Positions 20,334 to 30,071 are shown, numbered from the stretch's first letter. The stretch: DNA of 64,000 bases from Aliiroseovarius sp. PrR006 (GCF_010500215.1 NZ_JAAGOY010000004.1:806001-870000); one strand, 5' to 3'. Numbers and translations are program-made. The notes: generated from the sequence alone by a model not told the origin.

Positions 20334-21116
20334 TCAGGCCCAGCTTGGCTTCTCTTTTGCAAAGAACGCCGCGATGCCTTCCTGCGCCTCGGCACTTTCC
20401 CAGCGCGCAACCAGACCAGCGATGGTTTCGTCGATGATCTCTTCCGTGATGGGCGGGCCAAGACGGCGGGCCAAGGCTTTGGCTTCGGCCACGGCACCGG
20501 GGGCCACCGACAAATAGGGCTTCACTTCGGCCTCAACAGCCGCGTCCAGATCCTCGGGCGCAACGGCCTTGGCCAGCAGGCCCAATGTCACGGCTTCGTC
20601 CGCATCGAAAATGCGCGCTGACATGAAGACGCGGCGCGCCATCGCCTCGCCCAAACGGGCCAGAACGTAGGGGCCGATGGTGGCCGGGATCAGGCCCAGA
20701 CGGGTTTCGGTCAGGCCGTACTTTGCCCCCTGCACTCCGATCGACACGTCCGAGACCGAGGCCATGCCAACCCCACCACCAAACGCCTGCCCCTGCACAC
20801 GCGCGATCAAAGGTTTAGGCATTTCATTCAATGCATTCAACATCATAGCCAGCTTCTTGGCTTCGACCCCACGGGTCACGGGATCGGCCGCCATCTGGTC
20901 TTGCATCCAACGCAGATCACCGCCCGCGCAGAAGCTTTTGCCATCACCGGTCAGGATCACAACGCGTACCGCGTCATCTGCGCCCAGCTTGTGCGCGGCG
21001 TCCGTCAGCTCTTCAATCATCTGGGCCGACATGGCGTTGTGCTTGTCCGCACGATCCAAAAGCAGAGTGGCTACGCCGCGTTCGTCGGTCGAGATGGAAA
21101 TGGTTTCGTAGGCCAT
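20334..21116 (-). CDS. liuC: Enoyl-CoA hydratase/isomerase, probable methylglutaconyl-CoA hydratase
   Basis: This crotonase-fold protein has 260 residues. The oxyanion-hole segments are visible as GDGKSFCAGGDLRWMQD near residue 60 and QGQAFGGGVGMASVSD near residue 105. In the leucine pathway this enzyme converts 3-methylglutaconyl-CoA to HMG-CoA. The specific assignment rests on its place directly after HMG-CoA lyase and near the methylcrotonyl-CoA carboxylase genes; the crotonase family alone would not fix the substrate. The ATG 21114-21116 follows GGGGAG, and the gap to HMG-CoA lyase is only 2 nt. Confidence 0.85.
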   Translation of the reverse strand: MAYETISISTDERGVATLLLDRADKHNAMSAQMIEELTDAAHKLGADDAVRVVILTGDGKSFCAGGDLRWMQDQMAADPVTRGVEAKKLAMMLNALNEMPKPLIARVQGQAFGGGVGMASVSDVSIGVQGAKYGLTETRLGLIPATIGPYVLARLGEAMARRVFMSARIFDADEAVTLGLLAKAVAPEDLDAAVEAEVKPYLSVAPGAVAEAKALARRLGPPITEEIIDETIAGLVARWESAEAQEGIAAFFAKEKPSWA

Positions 21117-21118
21117 GG

Positions 21119-21973
21119 TCACTCCCCTGCCCGCATCTGCCGCGCCATCACGGCGGCTTTTTCAAGAATGTCCCGGTCCAGCCCGGTGGTGTAGCCCAGC
21201 GCAGTCACGCGATCATACACGGCCTCGGTCGCCACGTTGCCCTGCGCACCCGGCGCATAAGGGCAGCCGCCCAACCCGCCGACAGCGGCGTCAAACACGC
21301 GAAGGCCCTTGGCCAGCGACGCCTCGACATTATCGCACGCTCGCCCACTGGTGTCGTGGTAATGGCCCGCAAACTTCGACGCATCGCCCTCGCCCAACAC
21401 GGCGTCGAGCATTGCCGAAATGCTGTCCGGCGTCGCCTGCCCGATCGTGTCGCCCAGCGAAATCTCATAGCAGCCCATCGCCAGCAGTTCTTTCGCGACC
21501 CACGCCACCTGTGCGGGATCGGTCTTGCCGTCATAGGGGCAGTCCGTCACGCAGGAAATGTAGCCGCGCATGGGAAGGCCCGCCGTCTTGGCAGACTCGG
21601 CCACGGGCTGAAAGCGCTCAAGGCTTTCGGCAATCGTGCAGTTAATATTGGCTTTCGAGAACCCTTCCGAGGCCGAGCCAAAGATGGCGATCTCGTCGGC
21701 TTTCGCCGCCACCGCGCCCTCAAACCCGCGCATGTTCGGAGTCAGCGCTGCATAGGACACGCCCGGCGCGCGGGTGATGCCAGCCAGTACATCAGCACTG
21801 TCGGCCATTTGCGGCACCCATTTGGGGCTGACAAAACTGGCGATCTCGATCCGCTTGAAACCCGCGCCGGACAGCAGGTCGACCAGAGCGATCTTTTCCG
21901 CCGTCGGGATTTGGCGCTTTTCATTTTGCAACCCGTCACGCGGGCCGACTTCGAAAATCTCTACGTATTCCAT
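21119..21973 (-). CDS. liuE: Hydroxymethylglutaryl-CoA lyase
   Basis: This 284-residue TIM-barrel lyase cleaves HMG-CoA to acetoacetate and acetyl-CoA, the last step of leucine breakdown. Motifs are VGPRDGLQNEKR at residues ~8-19, the metal-binding HYHDT(S)G near residue 205, and the flexible catalytic-loop cysteine in GGLGGCPYAPGAQGN near residue 240. The start ATG 21971-21973 follows GGAG at 7 nt; longer in-frame extensions run into the GST gene and are rejected. Confidence 0.92.
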   Translation of the reverse strand: MEYVEIFEVGPRDGLQNEKRQIPTAEKIALVDLLSGAGFKRIEIASFVSPKWVPQMADSADVLAGITRAPGVSYAALTPNMRGFEGAVAAKADEIAIFGSASEGFSKANINCTIAESLERFQPVAESAKTAGLPMRGYISCVTDCPYDGKTDPAQVAWVAKELLAMGCYEISLGDTIGQATPDSISAMLDAVLGEGDASKFAGHYHDTSGRACDNVEASLAKGLRVFDAAVGGLGGCPYAPGAQGNVATEAVYDRVTALGYTTGLDRDILEKAAVMARQMRAGE

Positions 21974-21977
21974 AGGG

Positions 21978-22655
21978 TTACTCCTCGGGCACCGGATAGA
22001 AATCCTGCGCATAGAACCGTTGCTCACCCTCGCGGGCGACGGTGCGCTGATAGGACGGCAATGCCTCGATCCGCGCCTTATAGGCCGTGACATTCGGGAA
22101 CTCGTCGAGCTTCACATAGTAAGGTGCCGCGAAGATGTTGAACCCCATCATGATGTCGGCCGCCGAGAACCCGCGATCCAGCAACCAGTCGCGCCCCTCA
22201 AGACGTTTTTCAAGCCCAGCCAGCGTGTGACGCAGACGCGCCACGTTTAGCTTCAGAACAATCGGGCTGGCCTTCGCGGGCGGACGCAGGAAGACCATCT
22301 GCATGTTCAGCTGTTCGATCAGGCTGGCCATGGTTTCGGTGTAGTGGATCCATTGCAGATAGTCGGTGCGTTCCGGCTGGCCGGGGGCGACACCCAGATC
22401 GGGCGCGTTGGTCTCGATCAGATATTCGACGATGGCACCGCTTTCCGACATGGTGATGTCGTCGATTTCCAACGCCGGAATACGGGTGGCGGGCGAGACC
22501 TTGCGCAGATCGCTTTCGAACATCTCGCGCGAGCCGATCTGGTATTCGACCACTTCGAGCGTCTCGCCCAGCTTCTCTTCCAGCCCGATTTCTTCGATCA
22601 GCCAGAGGATCCGAACCGAACGGCCATACTGAACATGATGTAGTCGAAAGGTCAT
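21978..22655 (-). CDS. Glutathione S-transferase family protein
   Basis: The 225 residues have an N-terminal thioredoxin-like GST domain (residues 1-80, with the cis-Pro in RIPALEID and the glutathione-binding SESGAIVEYL). An all-helical C-terminal domain includes the N-capping WLLDRGFSAADIMMG. There is no N-terminal catalytic cysteine of the CPFC type. It overlaps mccA by 4 nt and lies 4 nt before HMG-CoA lyase, so it is translated with leucine catabolism. Substrate unknown; it could detoxify reactive enoyl-CoA intermediates such as methylcrotonyl-CoA, which is inference. Confidence 0.88.
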   Translation of the reverse strand: MTFRLHHVQYGRSVRILWLIEEIGLEEKLGETLEVVEYQIGSREMFESDLRKVSPATRIPALEIDDITMSESGAIVEYLIETNAPDLGVAPGQPERTDYLQWIHYTETMASLIEQLNMQMVFLRPPAKASPIVLKLNVARLRHTLAGLEKRLEGRDWLLDRGFSAADIMMGFNIFAAPYYVKLDEFPNVTAYKARIEALPSYQRTVAREGEQRFYAQDFYPVPEE

Positions 22656-24592
22656 GCCTCTTCCTCTTCGTCTTCCAGACGGATCAGCGGCGCACCGGCT
22701 TCCACCTGATCACCGTCGGCGCACAGCACCTCGGCCACCACACCATCACGCGCAGCTTCCAGCGAATGCTCCATCTTCATGGCTTCAAGGATCGCAAGGC
22801 GGTCGCCTTCCTTCACCTCTTGGCCAGCGGTGGCGAACACGGCTTTCACAAGGCCCGGCATCGGCGCTTCGATCACGCCAGCACCTGCACCGCTGTCAGC
22901 CATCTGATCCAAGGGATCGGCCACGTGGAACTCCAGACCCGATTGGGCAAATACGGTAACCACGTTTCCAGCCTTGGCCACGCGTGGGCCACGGTCGCCG
23001 CCCATTTTCCACTGACCGTTCAGGCACAGCGCCTCGATCTGATCGTCGCCGACTGCGATCATGTGACGATCCGCACCGTACGAGGTCACGACCACGTCGA
23101 ACTGCTCGTCCGCATGTGTAAGCGTGACGAAGTGGTTCTGACCGCCCCACAGGGTAAAGCCGGTACCTTCACGTTTCAGCAGGTCCAGCGCACACAGGGC
23201 TGCGGCGCCAATGTCGCTGAGGCTGGGGCCGGGTTCGTCGGTTAGCGCCTCAAGGTCGCGTTCGATCAGGCCGGTGTCTACATCCCCTGCCGCAAATCCT
23301 TCATGACGGGTCAGTGCGCCCAGGAACGCAAGGTTGGTCACAGACCCGGCAACTTCCGTATGAGAAAGCGCCGAGGACAGCATCCGCAGCGCAGCCGCCC
23401 GCGAACCAGCATGCACCGTCAGTTTCGCAATCATCGGGTCATAGAACGGGCTGATCGTATCCCCTGCCCGCACGCCGGTATCGGCCCGCGCGCCTTCGGG
23501 GAATTTCAGGTGGGACAGCGTACCGGTCGCGGGCAAGAAGCCCTTCGGCACGTCCTCGGCATAAAGACGTGCTTCAAACGCGTGGCCGGTGATGGTCAGC
23601 TCGTCCTGCTGCTTGGGCAGGCCTTCGCCCGAGGCAACGCGCAGCTGCCATTCCACAAGGTCAACGCCGGTGATTTCTTCGGTGACGGGGTGCTCCACCT
23701 GCAGGCGGGTGTTCATTTCCATGAACCAGAACCCGTCCGTGCGCAGACCGTTGGCCCCGTCCACGATGAACTCAACCGTGCCTGCACCCTTATAGCCGAT
23801 CGCCTCGGCGGCACGTACGCCAGCCATGCCCATTGCCTCGCGGACCTCTTCGGTCATGCCGGGGGCCGGGGCTTCTTCGATCACTTTCTGGTGGCGACGC
23901 TGCAGCGAGCAGTCGCGCTCGAACAGATGCACCGCATGGGTGCCATCGCCAAAGACCTGCACCTCGATGTGGCGTGGGCTTAGAATGTATTTTTCGACCA
24001 ATACATCGGGGTTGCCAAATGCGGTCTGGGCTTCGCCCTGAGCCGAGGCCAAGGCATCCGCGAAATCGGCAGGATCATCAACACGACGCATCCCTTTGCC
24101 GCCGCCACCTGCGACAGCCTTGATCAGCACCGGATAACCCATCTTCTCGGCCTCAGCGGCCAGAAGCGCGGGATCCTGATCTTCGCCGTGATAGCCGGGA
24201 ACAACGGGCACGCCTGCATCCACCATCAACTTCTTTGCGGCATCTTTCAGACCCATCTTGCGGATCGCATCTGCCGACGGGCCGATGAAGGTCAGGCCAG
24301 CCTTTTCAACAGCATCCACAAAGTCGGGGTTTTCCGACAAGAAGCCATAGCCGGGGTGAATACCCTGTGCGCCGGTGTCCAGTGCCACCTGAATGATCCG
24401 GTCGCCGAGCAGATAGGACTGCGCGGGCTGCGGCGGACCAATGTGAACGGCTTCATCAGCCATCCGCACATGGCGTGCATTCGCATCCGCGTCCGAGTAA
24501 ACGGCCACCGTGGCCACGCCCAGCTTGCGGGCGGTGTCGATGACGCGGCAGGCAATTTCGCCGCGGTTTGCAATCAGAATTTTCGTGAACAT
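22652..24592 (-). CDS. liuD: Methylcrotonyl-CoA carboxylase, biotin-carrying (alpha) subunit
   Basis: This 646-residue protein contains biotin carboxylase (residues ~1-450) and a C-terminal biotinyl domain. Visible are ILIANRGEIACRV at the start, the ATP-grasp glycine loop GGGGKGMR near residue 163, ERDCSLQRRHQKVIEEAPAP, and the biotin acceptor EAMKMEHS near residue 605. It fixes bicarbonate onto biotin for transfer to 3-methylcrotonyl-CoA. The choice of methylcrotonyl- over propionyl-CoA carboxylase rests on the neighbouring ivd and HMG-CoA lyase genes. The lysine is a predicted substrate of the BirA at 1857-2624. Confidence 0.92.
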   Translation of the reverse strand: MFTKILIANRGEIACRVIDTARKLGVATVAVYSDADANARHVRMADEAVHIGPPQPAQSYLLGDRIIQVALDTGAQGIHPGYGFLSENPDFVDAVEKAGLTFIGPSADAIRKMGLKDAAKKLMVDAGVPVVPGYHGEDQDPALLAAEAEKMGYPVLIKAVAGGGGKGMRRVDDPADFADALASAQGEAQTAFGNPDVLVEKYILSPRHIEVQVFGDGTHAVHLFERDCSLQRRHQKVIEEAPAPGMTEEVREAMGMAGVRAAEAIGYKGAGTVEFIVDGANGLRTDGFWFMEMNTRLQVEHPVTEEITGVDLVEWQLRVASGEGLPKQQDELTITGHAFEARLYAEDVPKGFLPATGTLSHLKFPEGARADTGVRAGDTISPFYDPMIAKLTVHAGSRAAALRMLSSALSHTEVAGSVTNLAFLGALTRHEGFAAGDVDTGLIERDLEALTDEPGPSLSDIGAAALCALDLLKREGTGFTLWGGQNHFVTLTHADEQFDVVVTSYGADRHMIAVGDDQIEALCLNGQWKMGGDRGPRVAKAGNVVTVFAQSGLEFHVADPLDQMADSGAGAGVIEAPMPGLVKAVFATAGQEVKEGDRLAILEAMKMEHSLEAARDGVVAEVLCADGDQVEAGAPLIRLEDEEEEA

Positions 24593-24640
24593 ATGTCTGT
24601 TCCTTTTGTCGGGCGGAGGTTCCGGGGGCTGTCTGGCGCC

Positions 24641-24680
24641 TCGGACATCCGAGAATATTTCCGGCCCGATGACGGGCCGG
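24641..24680 (-). repeat. Paired intercistronic hairpins between mccB and mccA
   Basis: Two adjacent perfect inverted repeats: CCGGCCCG/CGGGCCGG around ATGA (24661-24680) and CTCGGA/TCCGAG around CA (24641-24654), separated by AATATT. They fill the 94-nt gap between the carboxylase subunit genes. No T-run follows, so they look like mRNA-stability or REP-like elements rather than terminators. Confidence 0.55.
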
Positions 24681-24686
24681 GTCCGA

Positions 24687-26291
24687 TTACATCCGGAAGA
24701 CGCCGAACTTGGTGTCTTCGATCGGGGCGTTCAGAGCGGCCAGCAGCGACAGGTACAGCACCTCGCGCGATTTACGCGGGTCAATGACGCCGTCATCCCA
24801 CAGACGCGCCGAGGCATAGAGCGGGTGGCTCTGTTCCTCGAACATATCGATGGTGGGCTGCTTGAAAGCGGCTTCTTCATCTGCCGACCATTCGCCGCCC
24901 TGACGTTCGATCGCATCGCGTTTCACCGTGGCCAGCACGCCAGCGGCCTGTTCGCCGCCCATCACGGAAATCCGCGAGTTCGGCCAAGACCACATGAAGC
25001 GCGGCTGATAAGCGCGACCGGCCATGCCGTAGTTTCCTGCGCCATACGAGCCACCGACAACCATTGTCACTTTCGGGACGTTTGTGGTGGCAACCGCAGT
25101 CACCATCTTGGCGCCGTGACGGGCGATGCCCTCGTTTTCATACTTCCGGCCCACCATGAAGCCGGTGATGTTTTGCAGGAATACCAGCGGGATATTGCGC
25201 TGGCTGCACAGTTCCACGAAATGCGCACCTTTCTGCGCGGCTTCCGAGAAGATCACGCCGTTATTTGCGATGATCCCGATGGGGCAGCCTTTAAGGTGGG
25301 CAAAGCCGGTGACCAGTGTTTCGCCAAAGCGCGGTTTGAATTCGTCAAAGCGCGAGCCGTCCACGATACGCATGATCACTTCGCGGATGTCGTAGGGCGT
25401 CTTGAGGTCGGCGGGGACAACACCCAACAGTTCTTCGGCGTCATAGGCAGGTTCTTCCGGCTCTTGCCACTTCACAGTGGCCGGACGCTCGCGGTTCAGG
25501 CTATCGACTGCGCGGCGGGCCAGCGCCAGCGCGTGGGCGTCGTCTTCGGCCAGATAGTCTGCCACGCCCGACAGGCGGGTGTGCACGTCGCCACCGCCCA
25601 GATCTTCCGCGGACACAACCTCGCCCGTTGCGGCCTTCACCAAGGGGGGACCTGCAAGGAAGATGGTGCCTTGCTCTTTCACGATGATCGTCACGTCGGA
25701 CATGGCGGGCACATAGGCACCACCAGCGGTACACGACCCCATCACAACCGCGATCTGCGGAATGCCCTTCGACGACATGCGCGCTTGGTTATAGAAAATC
25801 CGGCCAAAGTGGTCGCGATCCGGGAACACCTCGTCCTGCTGCGGCAGGTTCGCGCCGCCGCTGTCGACCAGATAAATACAGGGCAGATTACACTCTTCCG
25901 CGATCTCTTGGGCGCGCAGGTGCTTTTTCACGGTCATCGGATAGTAGGTGCCGCCCTTCACGGTGGCATCGTTACAGACGACCATGCATTCCTGACCGTG
26001 GACCTGTCCGATCCCGGCAATCACACCGGCACAGGGCGCGGAATTGTCATACATATCATGGGCGGCCGTCGCGCCGACCTCAAGGAACGGAGATCCCGGA
26101 TCCAGAAGGTTCGACACGCGGTCACGCGGCAGCATCTTGCCACGCGACAGGTGACGGTCGCGGGATTTCTGTCCACCGCCGCCAACAGCGGCTTCGGCAG
26201 CATCTGCCACCACTTTCAAGGCTTCAAGGTGCCCTTCGCGGTTTGCTTTATACGCCTCAGAGCCGGGCGTGGCTTGGGATGTTAGTTTCAT
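24687..26291 (-). CDS. liuB: Methylcrotonyl-CoA carboxylase, carboxyltransferase (beta) subunit
   Basis: This 534-residue carboxyltransferase has the crotonase-type N and C halves. Recognisable parts are the [16 protein letters not shown] segment near residue 55, [19 protein letters not shown] near residue 141, and the second-half acyl-CoA loop [16 protein letters not shown] near residue 420. It transfers the carboxyl group from biotin to 3-methylcrotonyl-CoA. It begins one nucleotide after the LprI-like gene, and GGATG sits upstream of the ATG. Confidence 0.93.
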   Translation of the reverse strand: MKLTSQATPGSEAYKANREGHLEALKVVADAAEAAVGGGGQKSRDRHLSRGKMLPRDRVSNLLDPGSPFLEVGATAAHDMYDNSAPCAGVIAGIGQVHGQECMVVCNDATVKGGTYYPMTVKKHLRAQEIAEECNLPCIYLVDSGGANLPQQDEVFPDRDHFGRIFYNQARMSSKGIPQIAVVMGSCTAGGAYVPAMSDVTIIVKEQGTIFLAGPPLVKAATGEVVSAEDLGGGDVHTRLSGVADYLAEDDAHALALARRAVDSLNRERPATVKWQEPEEPAYDAEELLGVVPADLKTPYDIREVIMRIVDGSRFDEFKPRFGETLVTGFAHLKGCPIGIIANNGVIFSEAAQKGAHFVELCSQRNIPLVFLQNITGFMVGRKYENEGIARHGAKMVTAVATTNVPKVTMVVGGSYGAGNYGMAGRAYQPRFMWSWPNSRISVMGGEQAAGVLATVKRDAIERQGGEWSADEEAAFKQPTIDMFEEQSHPLYASARLWDDGVIDPRKSREVLYLSLLAALNAPIEDTKFGVFRM

Positions 26292-26292
26292 C

Positions 26293-26829
26293 TCAGCATC
26301 CTTCGTGGTTGCAGTTCATTTCGAGCCAGCCCTGAGCATCCTGTTCAAGCGACCAGGCTTGGCGGGCGGTCATGTTCAAGAAACACGAGACGCCAGCCGG
26401 ACCGGCTCCCGTGCCATTGCCCCAATGGGAGCGGTCATAAGCACAGCTTGCATCGCGGAATGTGATCCACGCGCGCTGCATGTTGCGCAGGGCGTCCGCA
26501 CGACTGGGAACGGTTGCGCCGATCTCGGCCATCTCAGTGTCGCTGGCTTTGTAGGCCGCCCTTAAAAGCCCATAGACTTTGTTCAGACGCCGGTCCCAAT
26601 CGCGGGCTTCTTGGTCCATGCAGGACACCATGCCCATCGTGCTGTAGCCGGCGTCATTGGCCTCCATGCAGGCTTCTGCAGCTGCGCCGAAGCACTGATG
26701 CGCCTCTCCGGTTGAGCCCTTTTCAGCAAGGCAATCGGTGGTCGGCGCAAAGGAATAGTCCCAATCCTGCGCCGCAGCGGGTTGCGCTGCAGCACCGAAC
26801 AAGATCAATGCGCCAACCAGAATCTTCAT
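26293..26829 (-). CDS. LprI-like (DUF1311) periplasmic protein
   Basis: The 178-residue protein has an N-terminal signal peptide (cleavage likely after PAAA, residue ~20). The DUF1311/lysozyme-inhibitor LprI-type domain covers residues ~60-175 and includes the family's [17 protein letters not shown] and [14 protein letters not shown] segments. Eight or so cysteines suggest disulphides in the periplasm. Its ATG shares a base with the ivd stop (TAATG), and it precedes mccB by one nucleotide, so it is locked into the leucine operon although no catabolic role is obvious. Confidence 0.85.
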   Translation of the reverse strand: MKILVGALILFGAAAQPAAAQDWDYSFAPTTDCLAEKGSTGEAHQCFGAAAEACMEANDAGYSTMGMVSCMDQEARDWDRRLNKVYGLLRAAYKASDTEMAEIGATVPSRADALRNMQRAWITFRDASCAYDRSHWGNGTGAGPAGVSCFLNMTARQAWSLEQDAQGWLEMNCNHEGC

Positions 26830-27989
26830 TACTGCGCGTTCATCAGTTCGCGGCCGATCAACATACGGCGGATTTCCGAGGTGCCCGCGCCAATTTCCAT
26901 CAGCTTGGCGTCGCGGAAGATGCGGCTAACCGGGGTTTCATTCATGAAGCCCGCACCACCCATGGCCTGTACGGCTTGGTGCGCCTGTTTCATCGCTTCT
27001 TCCGAGGCATAAAGCACACAGGCAGCGGCGTCCTGACGGGTCACCTCGCCACGGTCACAGGCTTTGGCGACTTCGTAAACATAAGCACGGGCCGAGTTCA
27101 TCGCGGTGTACATGTCGGCGATTTTCGCCTGCATCAGCTGGAAGTCCCCGATCGGACGACCGAACTGCTTGCGCTCTTTCATGTAGGGCATGATCTCGTC
27201 CAGACAGGCGGCCATGATGCCGGTACCAATGCCCGACAAAACCACACGTTCGTAGTCCAGACCCGACATCAGAACAGCAACGCCTTTGCCTTCCTCGCCC
27301 AGCACGTTTTCGAACGGCACTTCCACGTCTTCAAAGATCAGCTCGGCGGTATTCGATCCGCGCATCCCCAGCTTGTCGAAATGTTCCGAGGTCGAGAAGC
27401 CCTTCATCCCCTTTTCGATGATGAAGGTGGTGATGCCGCGGGGACCTGCATCCGGGTCGGTCTTGGCGTAAACCACCAGTGTGTCCGCGTCCGGGCCGTT
27501 GGTGATCCAGAATTTGGTGCCGTTCAGAACATAGTAGCCGTTGCGCTTTTCCGCACGCAGTTTCATGCCCACAACGTCCGAACCCGCGCCCGCTTCAGAC
27601 ATGGCCAGCGCGCCGATATGTTCGCCCGAACACAGCTTCGGCAGGTATTTCGCTTTCTGCTCGTCGGTGGCGTTGCGGCGGATCTGGTTCACGCAGAGGT
27701 TCGAATGCGCGCCATAAGACAGCGAGACCGAGGCCGAGGCGCGGGCGATCTCTTCCACCGCGATCACGTGCGCCAGATAGGACATGTCCGACCCGCCGTA
27801 TTCCTCAGGCGTGGTGACGCCCAACAGGCCCAGCTCGCCGAACTCTTTCCACAGTTCGTTCGGGAAGGCGTTTTTCTGGTCAACTTCGGCAGCGATCGGC
27901 TTGATCCGGTCTTGTGCAAAGCGGTGCACCATCTCGCGGATGGCGTTGACGTCTTCACCCAGGTCGAAATTCATAGAGTTGTTGAACAT
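26829..27989 (-). CDS. liuA: Isovaleryl-CoA dehydrogenase
   Basis: This FAD-dependent acyl-CoA dehydrogenase of 386 residues oxidises isovaleryl-CoA to 3-methylcrotonyl-CoA and passes electrons to ETF. Family motifs are [12 protein letters not shown] near residue 90, [14 protein letters not shown] near residue 130, [11 protein letters not shown] near residue 157, and the C-terminal [16 protein letters not shown]. The catalytic glutamate is expected in the LDYERV segment near residue 250, as in isovaleryl-CoA dehydrogenases. It is the first gene of the operon, with a palindrome 41 bp upstream. Confidence 0.93.
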   Translation of the reverse strand: MFNNSMNFDLGEDVNAIREMVHRFAQDRIKPIAAEVDQKNAFPNELWKEFGELGLLGVTTPEEYGGSDMSYLAHVIAVEEIARASASVSLSYGAHSNLCVNQIRRNATDEQKAKYLPKLCSGEHIGALAMSEAGAGSDVVGMKLRAEKRNGYYVLNGTKFWITNGPDADTLVVYAKTDPDAGPRGITTFIIEKGMKGFSTSEHFDKLGMRGSNTAELIFEDVEVPFENVLGEEGKGVAVLMSGLDYERVVLSGIGTGIMAACLDEIMPYMKERKQFGRPIGDFQLMQAKIADMYTAMNSARAYVYEVAKACDRGEVTRQDAAACVLYASEEAMKQAHQAVQAMGGAGFMNETPVSRIFRDAKLMEIGAGTSEIRRMLIGRELMNAQ

Positions 27990-28029
27990 GGCGGCTTCCT
28001 TCCGGATCAGATATTCTGGATCGCATTAT

Positions 28030-28043
28030 TGAACACTTGTTCA
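28030..28043 (-). promoter_or_regulatory. Palindromic operator candidate upstream of ivd
   Basis: TGAACA-CT-TGTTCA is a perfect 6+6 bp palindrome centred about 47 bp upstream of the ivd start, in a 151-bp promoter gap. Its form and position fit a dimeric repressor controlling leucine catabolism (TetR- or MerR-type regulators do this in other proteobacteria). No regulator gene is in the window. Confidence 0.5.
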
Positions 28044-28140
28044 GTTAATGCGCCGAAAGCTCGATTCGCGTCAATACGCGCGCAAATTCACGCAGCGTCA
28101 CAACGCGCGCGGGCCTCGTTTCTGTCTGATTTTCGGGGGC

Positions 28141-29343
28141 TCAGCCCGCCTGCTGTACCCGCCCCACCACGTCACGGATAATCCGCGCAATCAGCGCGCA
28201 GTCATCCAGCGAGAAGGTCAGCGGTAGACGCAAATCCAGAATGCCTTTTAGGATCCGGTCGGTCTTGGGCAGGGTGGGCGTATCTGCATAGCGCCAACTG
28301 TCATAGCGGCTAGTAAAGCCAGCAGGCTCGGCCCCGCCGAACCATTTCAATTCGACACCACGGTCAGCACAGCGCGCGACAACTTCGGTCACGGCGTTTT
28401 CTGACCAATCCAACAAGAGGAACTGAAACGAGGACATGACGTAATCCTCGGCATCGGGCCGTTCGATCACCGTTAGACCCGGCGTGCTGCGAAGCCCTTC
28501 CTCGACCACGCGATAGCGCGCATTCCATGCGGCGCATTGTTCTTCCAGCTTCGCCAGCTGAGGCCGCAAGATCGCCGCCCGCAGATTGTCCATCCGGCCC
28601 GAGATATTGGGCGTGATGTATTTCACCTTCTCGAATGCTTCAGGCGGTGGACCGGCCAAGTGACGCTCATAGAGCATGTAGCTGCCCGACAGGATGATCG
28701 CGCGGGCCATCAGGTCGGGATCGTCCGAGATCAGCAACCCGCCCTCGCCCGAATTCACATGCTTATAGGTCTGGGTCGAATAGGCCGCCATCGCCCCGTG
28801 ACGTCCGGACAGAGTGCCGTTCCAGCGCGCGCCCATCGTGTGGGCACAGTCCTCGATCACCGTGACCCCTGCCCCGTCGCAGATCTGCATCAAATGGTCC
28901 ATGTCACAGATATGTCCGCGCATATGGGACAGCAGCAGCATACGCGGCGCATCCTTCTCAGCCACCAGCTGCGCCAGATGGTCCAGATCAATGGTCAGCG
29001 CCTCCGTCACTTCGACAAAAACCGGCTTCGCACCAAGGGACGCAATCGCACCCGGCACCGGGGCCAGCGTGAAGGCGTTGGTCAGAACGTGGTCACCCGC
29101 TTCGACCCCGACCGCACGCAGGGCGGTCGCAATCGCATACCCGCCCGAGGACACGGCGAGCGCATATTTCGATCCCATCTGGGCCGCGAATTCCTGCTCC
29201 AGCAAGGCTGCATGCGCGGTCTCGCCCTCGGCCACGTTATAGCGGTGCAGGCGTCCGTGACGCAGAACCTCCAAGGCTGCATCGACCCCTTCGTCGGGAA
29301 TGGGTTCTTGCTGGGTGAAATTGCCGGTGAATCGTTCAGTCAT
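28141..29343 (-). CDS. DegT/DnrJ/EryC1/StrS-family aminotransferase
   Basis: This 400-residue fold-type I PLP enzyme has the internal-aldimine lysine at K194 (QTYKHVNSGEGG), the IEDCAHTMGA aspartate motif at ~163-172, and the SSGGYAIATAL phosphate-binding region near residue 65. Such enzymes aminate keto-sugars or related keto-acids for surface polysaccharides or antibiotics. No other sugar-nucleotide genes flank it, so the substrate is unknown. A phosphoglycolate phosphatase gene ends 44 nt upstream, and the two may share a transcript. Confidence 0.88.
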   Translation of the reverse strand: MTERFTGNFTQQEPIPDEGVDAALEVLRHGRLHRYNVAEGETAHAALLEQEFAAQMGSKYALAVSSGGYAIATALRAVGVEAGDHVLTNAFTLAPVPGAIASLGAKPVFVEVTEALTIDLDHLAQLVAEKDAPRMLLLSHMRGHICDMDHLMQICDGAGVTVIEDCAHTMGARWNGTLSGRHGAMAAYSTQTYKHVNSGEGGLLISDDPDLMARAIILSGSYMLYERHLAGPPPEAFEKVKYITPNISGRMDNLRAAILRPQLAKLEEQCAAWNARYRVVEEGLRSTPGLTVIERPDAEDYVMSSFQFLLLDWSENAVTEVVARCADRGVELKWFGGAEPAGFTSRYDSWRYADTPTLPKTDRILKGILDLRLPLTFSLDDCALIARIIRDVVGRVQQAG

Positions 29344-29387
29344 GGCGGCAGAGTGCGCAGCCCTGCCGGGAAGGTCAATGGACAGGC

Positions 29388-30071
29388 TTAGCCAATCAGT
29401 CGTGCCACCGTGTCGTCCAGATCATCATAATGGTTCAGCATAGCCTCGGGTTCCAACCGCGCAACGCCCGGCCCCTCGGGTCCGAACCCTACAAGGATAC
29501 AGGGTGCGTTGGCGGCGCGGGCCGTCTCGCGGTCGGTCACGGTATCGCCTACCAATAGCGCGCGGGCCGGATCGCCGCCAGCTTGCAAGGCAGCCGCCAC
29601 AAAGGGCGCCGGATCAGGCTTCCGTGTTGGCAGCGTGTCCGCTCCGATCAGCGAGGTGAACCGGTCCAGAATGCCCAGACGCGTGAGCAAAATACGCGCT
29701 AGCCCCTCGGGCTTATTGGTGCAGATCCCAACCGCATAGCCCGCCACATGCAGCCGCTCGACCGCCTCCATCGTGCCGGGATAGATCACCGTGTGCCGAT
29801 CGATGTCGGCCTCATACGCGGTCAATAGGTTGGGAAACTCGCGATCCACGTCAGCCTCGGCCGCTGCGCCGTTCAACCTTTCAAAACCTAGGCGCAGCAT
29901 GGCCCGCCCACCGTGAAACGCAGTCAGCGCGTCCGCCTCCGGGTCCAACAGAGCCCCATGCCCCAGCCCTTCAAAACACGCATTTGCTGCTGCGATCAGG
30001 TCACCCGACGTGTCCGCAAGCGTGCCATCCAGATCAAAAATCACCGTGCGTTTTCCGTTGCCTTGCGCCAT
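29388..30071 (-). CDS. gph: Phosphoglycolate phosphatase (HAD superfamily)
   Basis: This 227-residue HAD hydrolase has motif I VIFDLDGTLADT at residues ~9-20 and ICTNKPEGLA (motif II) near residue 118. RKPDPAPF (motif III) and VGDTVTDRETARAAN (motif IV) follow. It probably dephosphorylates 2-phosphoglycolate; close HAD relatives with other substrates cannot be excluded. The ATG 30069-30071 follows AGGGAT; an in-frame extension upstream to 30209 would run through the intergenic region into glmU and is rejected. It is divergent from glmU. Confidence 0.88.
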   Translation of the reverse strand: MAQGNGKRTVIFDLDGTLADTSGDLIAAANACFEGLGHGALLDPEADALTAFHGGRAMLRLGFERLNGAAAEADVDREFPNLLTAYEADIDRHTVIYPGTMEAVERLHVAGYAVGICTNKPEGLARILLTRLGILDRFTSLIGADTLPTRKPDPAPFVAAALQAGGDPARALLVGDTVTDRETARAANAPCILVGFGPEGPGVARLEPEAMLNHYDDLDDTVARLIG

